This document shows positions 62,619 through 64,000 of a stretch of 64,000 nucleotides of DNA, piece by piece. Origin of the DNA: Variibacter gotjawalensis (lineage in GTDB: Bacteria; Pseudomonadota; Alphaproteobacteria; Rhizobiales; Xanthobacteraceae); the NCBI RefSeq assembly GCF_002355335.1, contig NZ_AP014946.1:3177501-3241500 (forward strand), given 5' to 3'. The notes beneath the pieces are model-generated. The model worked only from the letters and a program-made list of their open reading frames with translations, did no database searches and was not told the origin of the DNA. How positions within the stretch are numbered: position 1 is the first letter of the stretch; each line of letters opens with the position of its first letter. The translations under genes and the position numbers were made by a program.

Positions 62619-63018
62619 TCCTTCCAAGCCTCAGAACAGACGCAGCGACCCTGTTGCCCGAGAGGGCGGCGGGGTTTCTGCCTTTAGGGCACCGATTAAG
62701 TTTGAGATTTAGGGTTAAGTTGAGAGGCGTCTTGCTTCTTCGGCGTTCCGCGGCAAAACCTTTTGAGCCAGAAGAAAACGCCTACCCCAAACTATCTAGC
62801 TCCGTCGTTCGCGACGGAGCTTTTTTGTTATCGGATGCGCGGGAACATCGTGCTCACCCCATCGTTCGGTTCACTCAGCGCGGCTTATCTCCGTTTGCTC
62901 GCGCTGCCAGCCGTCGCCTCCGGGGTTCTCAGCATCCCAAGAGGCGGCGCGCAGGGCTCGGAACAAATTTGCGATGAGCGCTGTTGTGTCAGCCACGTGG
63001 GGAGAAACGGAGAATCTC
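62619..63018. other. Gap between the porin and the Pro/Ser/Thr-rich gene
   Basis: No convincing gene in about 400 bases. A terminator sits at 62799-62826. The roughly 180 bases before it (62619-62798), downstream of the porin stop, could be a long 3' UTR or hold a small RNA ending at that terminator. The sequence after the terminator should contain the promoter of the next gene. Confidence 0.45.
62799..62826 (+). terminator. Strong intrinsic terminator
   Basis: Nine-base-pair stem GCTCCGTCG/CGACGGAGC with a TTCG loop and six T. It lies 180 bases beyond the porin stop. Confidence 0.9.
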
Positions 63019-63318
63019 ATGAAGAAGATCTTGATCGGCGCTGCAGCTGTAGCGCTGTCGGCCACCTTCGCAATCGCTCAGACACCTTCGTCCAGCGGCA
63101 GTACACCGGCAGGCGCTGGCTCGCCGTCATCGACCAATCCGAATGCACCGCCGACGCCTCCGGCAGGCAGTGGCACAGGCTCGCGCGGTAGCCAGCCGAA
63201 TACGCCTGGAGCAAACACTCCAACGGCTTCTCCGTCGCAGCCGGCTGGAACAGGCTCACCAAACACACCGGCCGCAAGCCCGCAGCCCAACTCTCCTAAT
63301 CCGGGTCGCGGCGGCTGA
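63019..63318 (+). CDS. Small exported Pro/Ser/Thr/Gly-rich protein
   Basis: Encodes 99 residues. A Sec signal peptide (MKKILIGAAAVALSATFAIAQ) is followed by a wholly low-complexity mature part built from PSSSG, PNAPPTPPAG, TPGANTPTASPSQPAG and PNSPNPGRGG. No cysteine or folded domain. GGAGAAACGGAGAA lies before the ATG. Common in rhizobial genomes as small secreted proteins of unknown role. A terminator follows at 63361. Confidence 0.8.
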   Translation: MKKILIGAAAVALSATFAIAQTPSSSGSTPAGAGSPSSTNPNAPPTPPAGSGTGSRGSQPNTPGANTPTASPSQPAGTGSPNTPAASPQPNSPNPGRGG

Positions 63319-63360
63319 GCCGCGGGCTGCTTCGGCGAAACGGTTCGGAGCAAACGAATT

Positions 63361-63390
63361 AAACCCCGCGGTGTCGCCGCGGGGTTTTTT
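63361..63390 (+). terminator. Intrinsic terminator after the exported protein
   Basis: Stem CCCCGCGG/CCGCGGGG with a five-base loop TGTCG, followed by T6. It lies 43 bases after the stop codon, in front of the convergent LpxA-family gene. Confidence 0.88.
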
Positions 63391-63403
63391 CTTGGCGCCG
63401 CTA

Positions 63404-64000
63404 TCAGCGCGGAGCGGCTGGGATAACGTTCGGGTTTTTAGCCTCAATGAACGCGATTATCTGCCGGGCCGCAAGAATGTGTCTGTGTCGCGCATACCGA
63501 TGCAGAGCGCGATCGCCCCCGATCAATCTGCCAAACAATTCTTCGACCAGCGCTACGTCGGCATCGCACAAGCCAGACTGTCGAGCGCCATCGGCGTTGA
63601 ACCTAACATGTACTTCCGATGAAGAAGCGACGCCGAACGGAATGACGTCGCTGGTTACAGCGCATCCATCTTCAATCTTCGCGAAAGTGCCAATTCGAGT
63701 AAATTGCTGAACCGCGCTCAAGGTGCCGATATGGACGCCGTTGCTGATGCGGCAGTGTCCAGCGATTGCAGCACCGATTTCAAAAACAACACCGTCTCCA
63801 ACCACGCAGTCATGCGCAACATGCGCGCCCTTCTTGAATATTCCATCGTTGCCAATTGTTGTCGGGTAAGCCCGGTCGAGTAAGGCGCCGTTGAAAGTCA
63901 CGCCTTGGTCAATGACGTTTCGATCTCCGACTACGAGCCGCGTTTGTTCGCCGTTGTATCTAACGTCCTGTGGCGCTGAACCAAACGACGAAAAGTGGCC
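63404..64000 (-). CDS. LpxA-family acyltransferase, partial (5' end outside window)
   Basis: C-terminal about 199 residues of a left-handed beta-helix acyltransferase. The visible sequence reads SAPQDVRYNGEQTRLVVGDRNVIDQG, the LpxA-type pattern, though the usual IRE after GDRN is IDQ. It continues with FKKGAHVAHDCVVGDG (catalytic His region), IAGHCRISNGVHIGTLSAVQQFTRIG, and a C-terminal helical part (ALVEELFGRLIGGDRALHRYARHR). LpxA starts lipid A synthesis from UDP-GlcNAc; the altered motif and isolated position suggest a paralogue. Codons run in frame to base 64000. A GTG at 63901 is internal, not the start. Confidence 0.82.
   Translation of the reverse strand, partial: GHFSSFGSAPQDVRYNGEQTRLVVGDRNVIDQGVTFNGALLDRAYPTTIGNDGIFKKGAHVAHDCVVGDGVVFEIGAAIAGHCRISNGVHIGTLSAVQQFTRIGTFAKIEDGCAVTSDVIPFGVASSSEVHVRFNADGARQSGLCDADVALVEELFGRLIGGDRALHRYARHRHILAARQIIAFIEAKNPNVIPAAPR

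Overview
The window looks like the chromosome of an alphaproteobacterium of the order Hyphomicrobiales (Rhizobiales), near the Bradyrhizobium/Xanthobacteraceae branch. The basis is the high GC content, characteristic neighbourhoods (glyA-nrdR-ribD-ribE-ribH-nusB-thiL; radA-cvpA-purF; bamE divergent from a ubiquinol-cytochrome c chaperone and a YceD protein), a Mg-type HemB, an LdtR-like MarR regulator beside an L,D-transpeptidase, and an Omp25/RopB-like porin. No ribosomal RNA or taxonomically decisive gene is present, so genus level is inference.

Layout. 1-5.1 kb: the end of alr, then radA, cvpA, purF and an SDR gene on the plus strand. 5.1-9.4 kb, minus: der, a short lipoprotein and a YfgM-like TPR protein, then nnrU, yceD and a cytochrome bc1 chaperone. 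9.5-14.7 kb, plus: bamE, two tandem Bug-type binding proteins and a large penicillin-acylase-family hydrolase. 14.7-25 kb: a K+-independent H+-pyrophosphatase, an MFS transporter, a VOC protein, and the riboflavin/nusB/thiL/nrdR/glyA cluster. 25-28 kb: an RYGSRG-repeat secreted protein, an L,D-transpeptidase and its probable regulator LdtR. 28.3-33.2 kb: a valine-catabolism operon (acyl-CoA dehydrogenase, TMEM143-like protein, 3-hydroxyisobutyryl-CoA hydrolase, DUF6163, mmsB). 33.3-40.3 kb: hemB, a palindromic element, threonine dehydratase, an RDD protein, bpt, and a CoA-transferase/CoA-lyase/cyclase cluster. 40.3-43.5 kb: small proteins including a Flp pilin below the usual ORF cutoff, two tRNAs (Asp, Val), HU and an EamA transporter. 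43.5-46.2 kb: a translationally coupled MoxR ATPase / metallopeptidase-VWA / LCCL operon. 46.2-50.4 kb: a second EamA transporter, a FitAB/VapBC-type toxin-antitoxin pair with a palindromic operator, and lon.

From about 50.4 to 61.7 kb the character changes. Base composition is visibly more AT-rich, genes alternate in strand, intergenic gaps are long, and almost everything is uncharacterised. The centre is a two-gene cassette at 53.5-58.1 kb. It encodes a roughly 934-residue protein of unknown function with a long charged helical core, then a 605-residue protein with a pre-toxin TG-like hydrophobic segment and a C-terminal PD-(D/E)XK nuclease-like domain. Next to it lie a zinc metalloprotease, a DUF805 protein, three small membrane or coiled-coil proteins and a 5'-truncated gene remnant. 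No integrase, transposase or tRNA attachment site was found. This cassette is my best candidate for an undescribed system.

61.8-64 kb returns to core-like genes: an outer-membrane beta-barrel protein, a Pro/Ser/Thr-rich exported protein and the 3' part of an LpxA-family acyltransferase that runs off the window.
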